Shown here piece after piece: positions 51,106 through 58,721 of a stretch of DNA of 64,000 nt. Each line of letters begins with the position of its first letter. Within the stretch, counting starts at the first letter, position 1. Position numbers and translations under genes: made by a program. The notes under the pieces were generated by a model, which saw only the letters and a program-made list of their open reading frames with translations, was not told the origin of the DNA and made no database searches. This DNA is from JAAYEA01 sp012689325 (lineage in GTDB: Bacteria > Chloroflexota > Anaerolineae > JAAYEA01), in contig DAITVZ010000005.1 in NCBI GenBank assembly GCA_036841525.1, forward strand, positions 1-64,000, read 5' to 3'.

Positions 51106-51996
51106 ATGCGCACGACAAGGTTGTTCGCTTGGGTCCTTCTCTTGGCAACGCTTTCCCTCAGCGGCTGCGCCGGAGGCACGCCAGCGCCACCGGCGACGCC
51201 CCCCGCTTCGCCCCCGGCCATCGCCAACCCGGCCTCGGAGAATTGCCTCAAGCAGGGCGGCACCTTGGAAATCCGCAAGCGCGGCGACGGCGGCGAATAC
51301 GGCGTCTGCCTCTTCGAGGACAACCGCCAATGCGAGGAATGGGCGCTTCTGCGCGGGGACTGCCCGGTCGGCGGCCGTAAGGTCACCGGGTACGTCACCG
51401 AGGCGGCCCAATACTGCGCCATCACCGGCGGGGAATACGCCGTCACCGGCAACAGCAACACGGATAACGAGCAAGGCACCTGCACCCTGAAGGACGGGCA
51501 GGTCTGCGATGCCCGGGAGTACTACCAGGGCAAGTGCCCCGCGCCCGCCGGACAGGCCAGCTATGCCGACCCCTTCGCCTACTGCGCCGCCGTGGGCGCC
51601 GCCGATGTCCCAGCGGCGCCTTACGACGGGCCGGCCATGCCCGAGGCCATCGTCCAGGCCATGGTCCGGCAGGGGATCATCGCCAGCGACGCGCCGGCCG
51701 CCATCCAGCAGAACGCCGTCTGGCGGTGCATGAACAGCCAGGTGTGGGCCTGCCATCGCGGGGCCAACCTGCCCTGCGAGGAAAAGGCGGATACGTCCAA
51801 GGTGGCCAGCGCGGAGATGAGCGAGTTCTGCAAGGCGAACCCCGCGGCCAGCGTCATCCCGGCGGCCGTAACCGGGCGGGCCACCGTCTACGAGTGGAAG
51901 TGCGCCGATGGGCAGCCCCGGGTCGCCAAGCAGGTCTTCCAGAGCGACCCGCAGGGGTACCTGGCCGACTTTTGGCAAGAGCTGGCGCCCCAATAG
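51106..51996 (+). CDS. Lipoprotein with two DUF333-like Cys-rich repeats
   Basis: The 296-residue product has a lipoprotein signal (LFAWVLLLATLSLSGCAGG, lipobox LSGC) and a Pro-rich linker. Two DUF333-like units follow: NPASENCLKQGGTLEIRKRG to CEEWALLRGDCP, and AAQYCAITGGEYAVTG to CDAREYYQGKC, the fold known from putative hemolysin-type proteins. The C-terminal 140 residues hold further paired cysteines and look secreted. AAGGAAG precedes ATG 51106. A terminator follows at 52027. Confidence 0.8.
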   Translation: MRTTRLFAWVLLLATLSLSGCAGGTPAPPATPPASPPAIANPASENCLKQGGTLEIRKRGDGGEYGVCLFEDNRQCEEWALLRGDCPVGGRKVTGYVTEAAQYCAITGGEYAVTGNSNTDNEQGTCTLKDGQVCDAREYYQGKCPAPAGQASYADPFAYCAAVGAADVPAAPYDGPAMPEAIVQAMVRQGIIASDAPAAIQQNAVWRCMNSQVWACHRGANLPCEEKADTSKVASAEMSEFCKANPAASVIPAAVTGRATVYEWKCADGQPRVAKQVFQSDPQGYLADFWQELAPQ

Positions 51997-52026
51997 GCGT
52001 CTGCTCGCCTGGCTCCGCAAAAGACA

Positions 52027-52061
52027 AGACCCTAAAGGTCCACCTTTAGGGTCTCTTTTTT
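52027..52061 (+). terminator. Intrinsic terminator, possibly bidirectional
   Basis: AGACCCTAAAGGT pairs with ACCTTTAGGGTCT (13 bp, loop CC) followed by CTTTTTT. It ends the DUF333 lipoprotein gene; the convergent gene ends at 52063. Confidence 0.9.
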
Positions 52062-52062
52062 G

Positions 52063-52992
52063 CTAAGGCTGCGGCGGCGTCCCCGCATCCGCCGGGATGG
52101 GCACGCCATCGGGCAGCGTGCGGAGGTACGCGCACGAGGTGAGGCGCACGTCCTCCCAGACGTGCCCCTCCGCCTCGAACGTGGCGATGTCCTTGATCCA
52201 GCGCTTCTTGCCCTCCTCGATGCGATAGATGTGCGGGCTCTCGGCGCATTTGAGCAGGATGTGGAGGGGCGCCCCTTGCTCGAACTGGGCGAGGAAGGCG
52301 GCGTCCACCTCATGCACCTCGGACCAGCGGTAGCCTAGCAGGTCAAAGGCTTCCAGGCTACTGATCCAGCGGAGCTTGTTGTCCTCCAGCACATAGACCT
52401 GGTCCCCCTCGCCCTTGAGCACCAGCCCGTCGCGGATGATGATGGAGGTCGCGTCCGGCAGGATGCGCGCCAGGCTGACGCCGTAGCGGGTCACCGGGAT
52501 GTTCATCAGCACGATCAGCGCCAGGATGAGCACGATCAAGCGGCCCAGGGTGCGGTCGAGCTGGATGCTGGGCTGGCGCGCCGGCGGCGTCCAGCCGGGG
52601 TCGCCGGGACGGGGCTCCGCGGCGGGCGGCTTGCCCGCGGGCTGCTGCGCCGGACGCACTCCTGAGGATTGCGCTACAGGCGCTGGCTCGGACGCGAGGC
52701 GCAATCCTCCGGATTGCGCGCCGGGCGCTGGCTCGGACGCCGGACACGATCCTGAGGATTGCGCTACAGGCGCCGGCTCAGGCGCCGGACGCGATCCAGA
52801 GGGTTGCGCTACAGGCGCTGGCTCGGACGCGTGGCGCAATCCTCCGGATTGCGCTCCGGACTGCGCTACAGATTGCGCCACGGGTGGCGTCGCAGCAGGA
52901 CGGCGCGCGGCCTGGCGCTCCGCCAGGGCATCCAGCAAGAGGTCGAGGATCTGGTCCACCTTGGCGTTCGAGGTCGGCTTTTGTTCAGTCAT
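52063..52992 (-). CDS. Single-pass surface protein with repeat-derived N-terminal region
   Basis: The 309-residue product has a transmembrane helix (LIVLILALIVLMNI, about residues 152-165) after a long, degenerate AQSSGxRPAxEPAPV repeat region (about residues 34-112). The C-terminal part has two copies of a VYVLEDNKLRWISSLEAF / IYRIEEGKKRWIKDIATF motif, common in S-layer and surface-associated proteins. The Pro/Ala repeats derive from family F palindromes (52655-52890). Its start lies near a downstream-facing gene; the adjacent membrane protein starts 10 bp upstream of it. Function unknown. Confidence 0.7.
   Translation of the reverse strand: MTEQKPTSNAKVDQILDLLLDALAERQAARRPAATPPVAQSVAQSGAQSGGLRHASEPAPVAQPSGSRPAPEPAPVAQSSGSCPASEPAPGAQSGGLRLASEPAPVAQSSGVRPAQQPAGKPPAAEPRPGDPGWTPPARQPSIQLDRTLGRLIVLILALIVLMNIPVTRYGVSLARILPDATSIIIRDGLVLKGEGDQVYVLEDNKLRWISSLEAFDLLGYRWSEVHEVDAAFLAQFEQGAPLHILLKCAESPHIYRIEEGKKRWIKDIATFEAEGHVWEDVRLTSCAYLRTLPDGVPIPADAGTPPQP
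52655..52890. repeat. Tandem family F palindromes in frame in a coding sequence
   Basis: Five or six units of GATTGCGCTACAGGCGCTGG and CGGACGCGAGGCGCAATCC alternate, each containing GCGCAATCCTCCGGATTGCG-type palindromes. They encode the AQSSG/ASEPAPV repeats of the surface protein. Confidence 0.8.
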
Positions 52993-53002
52993 CGCTCGCC
53001 CC

Positions 53003-53692
53003 CTATTTCACCACGAAAAAGCCCAGCACCTCGCCGATGCTGGCAAAGATATTGGCGTAAAAGTTGCCGCCCAACTGGCGAAAGAGCTCGAAGGGCAGCC
53101 CGGGCGCGCCCACGAAAGGCCGCAGCGTCCAGGCCATCTGGCTCCCCACAAAGCCATAGACGAGGATCCACAGGCGCATGACGCTGCCCCGCGCGCGAGC
53201 CCCCTCCTTGCCCGCCGCCGAGACCACCCGCATCCCCTGGCTGAGGAAAACCACCCCCACCCCGCCGGTGATGGCGAAAATCATCACGTTCAGCAGCTTG
53301 AAGAACTGATAGTTGGCGGTGGTCAGCAGGAAAAAGAGGGTGATGGGCGCAAAGCTGAGCAGCAGCACCGACGTGACGGTGATGGCCGTGAGGATCAGGC
53401 AAAAGTTCTGGGTGAGGCTCTGGTTGGAGCCAAAGAGCACGTTGAAAAAGTAGAGGGTGGGCGAGCTGATCACCAGCGTGGCGAGGAAAAGGAGCGGCAG
53501 CTTGGCCGCCGAGCTCAGCGACTGCCAGAGGCTGTGGCTGGAGCCGAGCACGGCGCCATAGAGCGCCAAAAAGATGACGCTGGAGATGAGCATGGCGCGC
53601 ATCTTGGCCCCCAGCCCTTGGCCGTCCTTGATCTCGGCGAAAAAGTGGTAGCGGTTGCGCAGGATCGTCTCGATCACCGCCAGGTCTTTCAT
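53003..53692 (-). CDS. Multi-pass membrane protein (Yip1/actin-binding-like), unknown function
   Basis: The 229-residue product has about five hydrophobic segments, for example MLISSVIFLALYGAVLG, LPLLFLATLVISSPTLYFF and ITVTSVLLLSFAPITLFFLL, and resembles bacterial proteins annotated as Yip1-domain or WH2-like membrane proteins. The start ATG 53692 follows GGGAGG; the few residues before it in the open frame lack support. It lies 10 bp upstream of the surface protein gene, so both are cotranscribed. Role unknown. Confidence 0.65.
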   Translation of the reverse strand: MKDLAVIETILRNRYHFFAEIKDGQGLGAKMRAMLISSVIFLALYGAVLGSSHSLWQSLSSAAKLPLLFLATLVISSPTLYFFNVLFGSNQSLTQNFCLILTAITVTSVLLLSFAPITLFFLLTTANYQFFKLLNVMIFAITGGVGVVFLSQGMRVVSAAGKEGARARGSVMRLWILVYGFVGSQMAWTLRPFVGAPGLPFELFRQLGGNFYANIFASIGEVLGFFVVK

Positions 53693-53830
53693 CTGCGAGT
53701 TCCTCCCCTGATGATTGTACACGGATGCGGACGGAGCGGACGGATTCAGGACATGTCAGGATGATCCGTGGCCATCCGCCCGATCCGTGTCCGCGTCTGC
53801 TACATCTTCCGGCGTCGCGCGGGTCCACTC

Positions 53831-54328
53831 TCACCAGCGCAGCGCGGCGGCGCTGCCAAACAGGACCGTGAGCCCCCAAAAGATGACCCAGGCCGCCAGG
53901 GCATAGCGCCAGCGCGGCAGCTTGAGCAATGGCACCAGCAGGGCAACCACGGCCACGAGCCAAAAGCTGGGCCGGGAAAGAAGCTGTGGCCAGCCCAGCG
54001 CCGTGCCATCCGGAGCGTAGACGAGCCAGCGCAAGGCCAGGGCGCAGACCACCGGCACGGCGGCGGCCATCACCGCGTCGGCGGTGCCCCAGCCGGCGTG
54101 CGCCCCCTGCAAGGCGCGGCCCACCTGCGCCTCCGCGCCGAAGCGGCGCGCCGCCTGGGCCAGCGCCGCGGCCTCGTCCAGCCCGCCCGCCAGCCCCTCG
54201 GCCACGGCCTCCTCCAGGTGGACGCGCAGCTCCTCCAGGAGCTCCGCCTCCCGCTCGCCGTCCAGGTCCATCTGGGCGCGCAGCCGCTCCAGCAGCGCGT
54301 CGATCTCACATGCGAGGCCGGCTGCCAT
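53831..54328 (-). CDS. PadR-associated permease-prefix-like membrane protein
   Basis: The 165-residue product begins with a helical segment CEIDALLERLRAQMDLDGER and EELRVHLEEAVAEGL, like the permease-prefix domains that often follow PadR genes, then DEAAALAQAARRFGA. Three hydrophobic helices follow (AVMAAAVPVVCALALRW, WLVAVVALLVPLLKL, ALAAWVIFWGLTVLF). ATG 54328 overlaps the PadR stop (TGATG), which implies translational coupling. Members are thought to interact with PadR or with ABC exporters, but the role is not established. Confidence 0.78.
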   Translation of the reverse strand: MAAGLACEIDALLERLRAQMDLDGEREAELLEELRVHLEEAVAEGLAGGLDEAAALAQAARRFGAEAQVGRALQGAHAGWGTADAVMAAAVPVVCALALRWLVYAPDGTALGWPQLLSRPSFWLVAVVALLVPLLKLPRWRYALAAWVIFWGLTVLFGSAAALRW

Positions 54329-54672
54329 CACGCCGCCTCATCCAGGCCCAACAGGGCGTCCACGCTGCTGCGAAAGGCGCGCCACTCCCGCCGCTCCTCG
54401 GCCAGCCGCTGGCGCCCCTGGTCGGTGATCTCGTAATACTTGCGGCGGCGTCCCTCCCCACTCTCCTGCCAGTACGATCTCAGATAGCCCTGCCGCTCCA
54501 GCTCGTGCAGCCGGGGATACACCAGCCCCTCCTTAAAGTCAAAGCCGCCCTCGCTCCGCCGCTGGAGCTCCTTGATCACCTCGTAGCCATGGACCGGGCG
54601 GCCCAGCTCGGCCAGCAGGTGGAGCAGGATCACCGCAGTGGTCCCTTTGCGCATCTGGTCCTGGTAGGTCAT
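54328..54672 (-). CDS. PadR family transcriptional regulator
   Basis: The 114-residue protein is a PadR-type winged helix: AVILLHLLAELGRPVHGYEV, FKEGLVYPRLHELERQGYL (recognition helix region), GRRRKYYEITDQGRQRLAEE. It probably represses its own operon, as PadR proteins usually do. A strong promoter lies at 54712-54740. The membrane gene downstream shares the transcript. The divergent ECF transporter operon begins only 300 bp away, so its leader and this promoter are close but separate. Confidence 0.9.
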   Translation of the reverse strand: MTYQDQMRKGTTAVILLHLLAELGRPVHGYEVIKELQRRSEGGFDFKEGLVYPRLHELERQGYLRSYWQESGEGRRRKYYEITDQGRQRLAEERREWRAFRSSVDALLGLDEAA

Positions 54673-54711
54673 GGATGGCGCTCCTATACTCTAGATACTA
54701 AAGTAATAGCA

Positions 54712-54740
54712 AGTATAGCACAGGATCGCGCGGTTGTCAA
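54712..54740 (-). promoter_or_regulatory. Sigma70-type promoter for the padR operon
   Basis: Minus strand: -35 TTGACA (54740-54735), 17-bp spacer, -10 TATACT (54717-54712). TACTTTAGTATCTAGAGTAT just downstream has repeated TA-rich half-sites and may be the PadR operator. Confidence 0.75.
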
Positions 54741-54752
54741 GTAGTCTCTGGG

Positions 54753-54780
54753 TTGCTTCCTCCCCCATTTCGCCTATAAT
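54753..54780 (+). promoter_or_regulatory. Sigma70-type promoter for the ECF transporter leader
   Basis: -35 TTGCTT (54753-54758), 16-bp spacer, -10 TATAAT (54775-54780). Transcription would begin near 54787, about 14 nt before the first stem of the predicted aptamer. Confidence 0.7.
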
Positions 54781-54800
54781 AACCCCACTGGACTGGAACG

Positions 54801-54895
54801 ATCTCCGAGCGGCGTGGCCTAAAGAATCGCCCATGGCGCGCCGCCGATAGGGTGCAGCGGGAAACGGCTGCGCCTCCCGCGTTTGGAAAGGGGAT
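54801..54895 (+). promoter_or_regulatory. Putative Moco-type riboswitch aptamer
   Basis: A compact folded leader is visible: closing stem ATCTCC / GGGGAT, then GCGGCG / CGCCGC enclosing a CGCC-CAT-GGCG hairpin, then GTGCAGC / GCTGCGC with a GAAA-containing loop, and a terminal CCTCCCGC...GGAAAG segment. This layout and the last segment resemble my recollection of the molybdenum cofactor riboswitch, but I could not check it against a covariance model. The terminator at 54914-54947 would be the expression platform. A partial second copy is at 63982-64000. TPP and cobalamin riboswitch signatures are not seen. Confidence 0.6.
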
Positions 54896-54913
54896 TCGTT
54901 GGCCGGGCTCTTG

Positions 54914-54947
54914 GCCAGCGTGTCTGCCTGCGACGCGCTGGCTTTTT
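54914..54947 (+). terminator. Expression-platform terminator of the putative riboswitch
   Basis: GCCAGCGTGTC pairs with GACGCGCTGGC around TGCCTGC, followed by TTTTT. It ends just before the ribosome binding site GGGAGG of the ECF gene. Confidence 0.85.
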
Positions 54948-54965
54948 CTATTGGGAGGTTAGAAC

Positions 54966-56336
54966 ATGGCATCTGCCGCGCAACCCGCACGCTTTCACTT
55001 TAGCACCCGCGACCTGCTGATGATGGCCGCGCTGGCGGCGCTGGGCGGCGTCACCGGCACGGCGGTCAACGCCATCGGCGACGCGCTGCAGGCGGTGTTC
55101 GGCTTTGCCGGGTCCATGCAGTGGGCCTCCGGCCTCCACGTCCTCTGGCTGGTGCTCGCCGTGGGGCTCACCCGCAAGGCCGGCGCGGGCACGGTGACCG
55201 GCCTGCTCAAGGGCGCCGTCGAGTTCCTCAGCGGCAACACCCACGGCCTCCTGGTGCTCCTGGTGGACCTGGTGGCGGGGCTATGCGTGGATTTGGGGAT
55301 GCTCCCCTTCCGCCGCCGCGATTCGCTCCCGGCCTACGGCCTGGCCGGGGCGCTGGCCTCCGCCTCCAACGTCCTGGTCTTTCAGCTTTTCGCCGCCGCC
55401 CCGGAGGACGTGCTCCGTTACGTCTGGGCCCTGGTGGCCCTCGCCGCCCTCTCGGGCGTGGTGCTGGCCGGCGTGCTGGGCTACGGCTTGCTGCAGAGCC
55501 TGCGCAAGTCCGGGGTGGTCCGCGACCAGCCCGCCGCGCCGGTGCGCGCGCCGCTCTACGCCGCCTTCTTGGTGGCCATGGCGGCGCTGGCCGTGGGCGG
55601 CGGGGTGATCCTGCGCCGCAACCTGCAAGGGCCGCCCAGCGTCGCCATCACCGGCGACGTGGCCGCGCCCTATACCTACGCCGTCGCCGAGGGCGCCTTT
55701 GCCACGGTGGAGGCGCAACTCGCCATGCAGGGCATGGCGCGACGCTACACCGGCGTGCCGCTGCGCGAGATCATCGCCCAGGCCCAGCCCGGCCCGGCGA
55801 CCGCCTCCGCGGTAGTCACCGCCAGCGACGGCTATAGCTTTTTCATCTCGCGCCGTGAGATCGAGTCGAACCCCGACCTCTTGCTGGCCCATTCGGGCGA
55901 GGGCGACCAGGTCGCCTACCAGATCGCCGGCGCGGAGAACTCGAAGGCTTGGGTGCGCAACGTGACCGAGATCAGGCTGGTGGGCCAGGCGCTGCTGGAG
56001 GTGCGCGGCGCCGTGGATCGCCCCTTCCCCTATAATCCCGACGACTGGCAGCTCGAGATGGACAACGCCCAACTCGACCTGGGCCAGGGCGTGAAAAAGT
56101 ACCAGGGCTCCGCGCTCCAGGCGGTGCTCGAGCGGTGGGAGGTCCAAGCCGGGGCCAAGACGCTGCGCTTTATCACCCGCGATGGCGCCACCGCCGAGCT
56201 GCCGCTGGCCGAGGCCCAGGGCGACGCCGACTGGCGCATCTGGACGGTCAGCGACACGCCGAGCATGACGCTGGCGATCGCCCACGCGGGCGGCCGGGTC
56301 CTGGCACTGGACGTGGTCACGCTCGAGGTGCAATAG
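54966..56336 (+). CDS. YkoE-like ECF S component fused to a sulfite-oxidase-fold domain
   Basis: The 456-residue protein has about six transmembrane segments in the first 200 residues (for example DLLMMAALAALGGVTGTAVN and LLVLLVDLVAGLCVDLGMLP), resembling YkoE, the substrate-binding S component of ECF transporters linked to thiamine/HMP. After residue 220 there is a soluble domain (VAITGDVAAPYTYAVAEGAF, YTGVPLREIIAQAQPGPATA, KAWVRNVTEIRLVG) resembling the Moco-binding domain of sulfite oxidase enzymes but without the ligand cysteine. It precedes the ABC and T genes and follows the putative riboswitch. GGGAGG precedes ATG 54966. The substrate is unknown; a pterin is inferred. Confidence 0.75.
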   Translation: MASAAQPARFHFSTRDLLMMAALAALGGVTGTAVNAIGDALQAVFGFAGSMQWASGLHVLWLVLAVGLTRKAGAGTVTGLLKGAVEFLSGNTHGLLVLLVDLVAGLCVDLGMLPFRRRDSLPAYGLAGALASASNVLVFQLFAAAPEDVLRYVWALVALAALSGVVLAGVLGYGLLQSLRKSGVVRDQPAAPVRAPLYAAFLVAMAALAVGGGVILRRNLQGPPSVAITGDVAAPYTYAVAEGAFATVEAQLAMQGMARRYTGVPLREIIAQAQPGPATASAVVTASDGYSFFISRREIESNPDLLLAHSGEGDQVAYQIAGAENSKAWVRNVTEIRLVGQALLEVRGAVDRPFPYNPDDWQLEMDNAQLDLGQGVKKYQGSALQAVLERWEVQAGAKTLRFITRDGATAELPLAEAQGDADWRIWTVSDTPSMTLAIAHAGGRVLALDVVTLEVQ

Positions 56337-56343
56337 CCCGGCC

Positions 56344-57825
56344 ATGATCGACATCCGCGGCCTCACCTGGCGTTTCGACGGCGCGCCCCGCCCGGCCCTG
56401 CAGGAGATCACCCTGCGCATCGAGCCGGGCGAGCTGGTGGTGATCTCGGGCCCCAGCGGCTGCGGCAAGTCCACCCTGGCGCTGGCCATGGGCGGCTATC
56501 TCTTTCAGCAGTACCACGGCCAGGCGGAGGGGAGCGTCGAGGTGGGCGGGCTGGACGTGCGCCAGGTCCCCATCTATCGCGCCGCCGAGATCGTCGGGCT
56601 GGTGCAGCAGAACCCCGAGAACCAGTTCTGCACCCTGAACGTGATGGACGAGCTGGCCTTTGCGCTGGAGAACCGCCGCTATCCCCCCGCCGAGATTCGC
56701 CAGCAGATCGCCTGGGCGCTGGAGGTGGTGGGCGCCGCCCACTTGCGGGACCGCGCGCTGGCGACGCTGTCCGGCGGCGAAAAGCAAAAGGTCGCCATCG
56801 CCTCCATGCTGGTGGGCCGCCCCCAGGTGCTGATCCTCGACGAGCCGACCTCCAGCCTGGACCCCGCCGCCACCCGCGCCGTGCTGGAGGCCATCGGGCG
56901 GCTGCGGCAGGAGGCGGGGCTCACCGTGGTGATCATCGAGCACAAAACCGCCTACCTGGAGCCGCTGCGCCCGCGCCGCATCCTCATGCGCGAGGGGCGG
57001 ATCGTCCCTGGCGGCGGCGCCGCTGCCCTGCGCGCCGAGGTCGCCTGGCCCCCCGCCCGCCCGCCCGCTGCCCGCGCCCCCGGCGCCGAGCCGCTGGTGC
57101 GGGTGGAGGGGCTCTCCTTCGCCCACGGGGAGGCCCCTGTGCTGCGCGAGGTTAGCCTGGCGGTCTATCCGGGCGAGCTGGTGGCGGTGATGGGGCGCAA
57201 CGGCTCGGGCAAGACCACGCTGCTGCGTTGCCTGCTGGGGCTGGCCAAGCCCACCGCCGGCGAGGTGCGGGTGGCGGGCCGCGACGTCCGCCGCACGCCG
57301 GTCTCGACGCTGGCCCGCGACGTGGGGCTGATCTTTCAGAACCCCGACCACCAGATCTTTGCCGATAGCGTCTGGGCGGAGGCGGTTTTCGCGCCCTATA
57401 ACCTGGGACTCGCCGACGGGGCGGACGCCCGCGCCGAGGCGCTGCTGGCCGATTACGGCCTGCTCCCCTATCGCGACCAGCACCCCTACCGGCTGAGCTA
57501 TGGGGAGAAGCGGCGGCTCAACCTGGCCGCGGTCCTCTCCTACGCGCCGCCGGTGCTGCTGCTGGACGAGGTGCTGGTGGGGCAGGACCCCGCCAACGCC
57601 GCCTTTCTGTTGGGCCAACTGACCCAATTGGCGGCGGCGGGGCGCGCCATCGTCCACGTCACCCACGACCCGCTGACCACCCTGCGCTACGCCGACCGGC
57701 TGGTCTTTCTGGACGACGGCCGGGTCATCGTGGACGACGCGCCGGAAGCGGCCTTTGCCCGGCTGGAGGCAACGGGCTACCAGCCCTACCTGCCCCTGTA
57801 CGATCTGCCCGCGGGGGAGGGTTAG
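56344..57825 (+). CDS. Double ABC ATPase of the ECF transporter (YkoD-like)
   Basis: The 493-residue protein contains two complete ABC ATPase domains, as in YkoD. The first has Walker A SGPSGCGKSTLALAMGG (about residue 38), signature TLSGGEKQKVAIA and Walker B LILDEPTSSLD. The second has MGRNGSGKTTLLRCLLGL (about residue 285), LSYGEKRRLNLAAVLSY and LLLDEVLVGQD. It powers uptake by the S component encoded upstream and the T protein downstream. Start ATG 56344 lies 7 bp after the S-component stop; the next gene follows 2 bp later, so it is one operon. Confidence 0.92.
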   Translation: MIDIRGLTWRFDGAPRPALQEITLRIEPGELVVISGPSGCGKSTLALAMGGYLFQQYHGQAEGSVEVGGLDVRQVPIYRAAEIVGLVQQNPENQFCTLNVMDELAFALENRRYPPAEIRQQIAWALEVVGAAHLRDRALATLSGGEKQKVAIASMLVGRPQVLILDEPTSSLDPAATRAVLEAIGRLRQEAGLTVVIIEHKTAYLEPLRPRRILMREGRIVPGGGAAALRAEVAWPPARPPAARAPGAEPLVRVEGLSFAHGEAPVLREVSLAVYPGELVAVMGRNGSGKTTLLRCLLGLAKPTAGEVRVAGRDVRRTPVSTLARDVGLIFQNPDHQIFADSVWAEAVFAPYNLGLADGADARAEALLADYGLLPYRDQHPYRLSYGEKRRLNLAAVLSYAPPVLLLDEVLVGQDPANAAFLLGQLTQLAAAGRAIVHVTHDPLTTLRYADRLVFLDDGRVIVDDAPEAAFARLEATGYQPYLPLYDLPAGEG

Positions 57826-57827
57826 CC

Positions 57828-58619
57828 ATGGCCCGCCAGCGTCTGGCCTATCGCCCCGGCCGCTCCTGGCTGCACCGGCTGCACCCGCTGGTCAAGCTGG
57901 GCTGGCTGGCGCTCCTGAGCTTGGCCCTGTTCGTGGCGCCGACGGGCGCGCTGGTGGCCGTGACACTGGCCGTGGCCCTGCTGGCGCTCTGGGCGACCGG
58001 CCTGCGCTCCTGGCGCGAGTTCCCCGGCCTGCGGCTGCTGCTCCCCACCTGCGCCCTGCTCTTTGTCCTGCAGGCGCTCTTTCGGCGCGAGGGCGAGGTG
58101 GTGGTGCGCCTCTGGCCCTTTGGCGGCGGCGCCCTGCCGGTGACTGACGCCGGGCTCGCGGTGGGCTGGCTGATCAGCGGGCGGTTCCTCGCTATCATCC
58201 TGCTCAGCTATGCCTTGCTGCTCAGCACCGAGCCGAACGACCTGGCCTACGCGCTCATGGCGGCAGGGCTCCCCTACCGCTATGGCTTTATGCTGGTCAC
58301 GGCGCTGCGGCTGATGCCGATTTTCGAGTTGGAGGGGAACACGGTCTATGACGCGCAGCTCGCTCGGGGCGTGCGCTACGACGCCCGCTCGCCCCTGCGG
58401 CTGCTGACGCTGCTGCGGCGGCTGCTCTTGCCGCTGCTGGTCTCGGCGTTGGGCAAGGTGGACGCGCTGGCCGTCTCCATGGAGGGGCGCGGCTTTGGGC
58501 AATACCCCGACCGGACCTTTCTCCGCGAGGTGCGGATGTCGCGGCGGGATTGGTGGGCGGCGGCGTGGCTGGCGCTGGCCGCGGTGGCGCTGGTCGTCTG
58601 GTGGGTCTCGGGAGGATGA
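57828..58619 (+). CDS. ECF transporter T component (EcfT/YkoC-like)
   Basis: The 263-residue membrane protein couples ATP hydrolysis to S-component tilting. It begins LAYRPGRSWLHRLHPLVKLG, includes VTLAVALLALWATGLRSW, and has the EcfT coupling motif region DAQLARGVRYDARSPLRLL (AxGxR-type motif, about residues 175-193), then a second ALAVSMEGRGFGQYP (A-x-x-x-RG-type) near residue 222. It starts 2 bp after the ATPase stop. Followed by a family B hairpin, which may end the transcript. All three ECF parts are encoded together here. Confidence 0.92.
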   Translation: MARQRLAYRPGRSWLHRLHPLVKLGWLALLSLALFVAPTGALVAVTLAVALLALWATGLRSWREFPGLRLLLPTCALLFVLQALFRREGEVVVRLWPFGGGALPVTDAGLAVGWLISGRFLAIILLSYALLLSTEPNDLAYALMAAGLPYRYGFMLVTALRLMPIFELEGNTVYDAQLARGVRYDARSPLRLLTLLRRLLLPLLVSALGKVDALAVSMEGRGFGQYPDRTFLREVRMSRRDWWAAAWLALAAVALVVWWVSGG

Positions 58620-58621
58620 GA

Positions 58622-58695
58622 ACCACGAAACACACGAAAAACACGAAAATAGAACAGGCCCGTCCTGATTTCGTGTGTTTCGTGTGTTTCGTGGT
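58622..58695. repeat. Family B hairpin repeat, copy 4
   Basis: ACCACGAAACACACGAAAAA on the left, TTTCGTGTGTTTCGTGTG then TTTCGTGGT on the right. It directly follows the EcfT gene. Confidence 0.88.
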
Positions 58696-58721
58696 GGATA
58701 AGCGTTCATAAGCGAGGCGGC

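Noticed and set aside
48829..52890. CRISPR-like repeats
   Set aside because: The repeated units at 52655-52890 are in frame, variable and without unique spacers; the element at 48829 is a single palindrome. No cas gene is present.
54801..54895. TPP riboswitch, expected upstream of a YkoE-type operon
   Set aside because: The conserved CUGAGA and GAUC/ACCUGAU cores of the TPP aptamer are not seen, while another compact fold with a terminator is.
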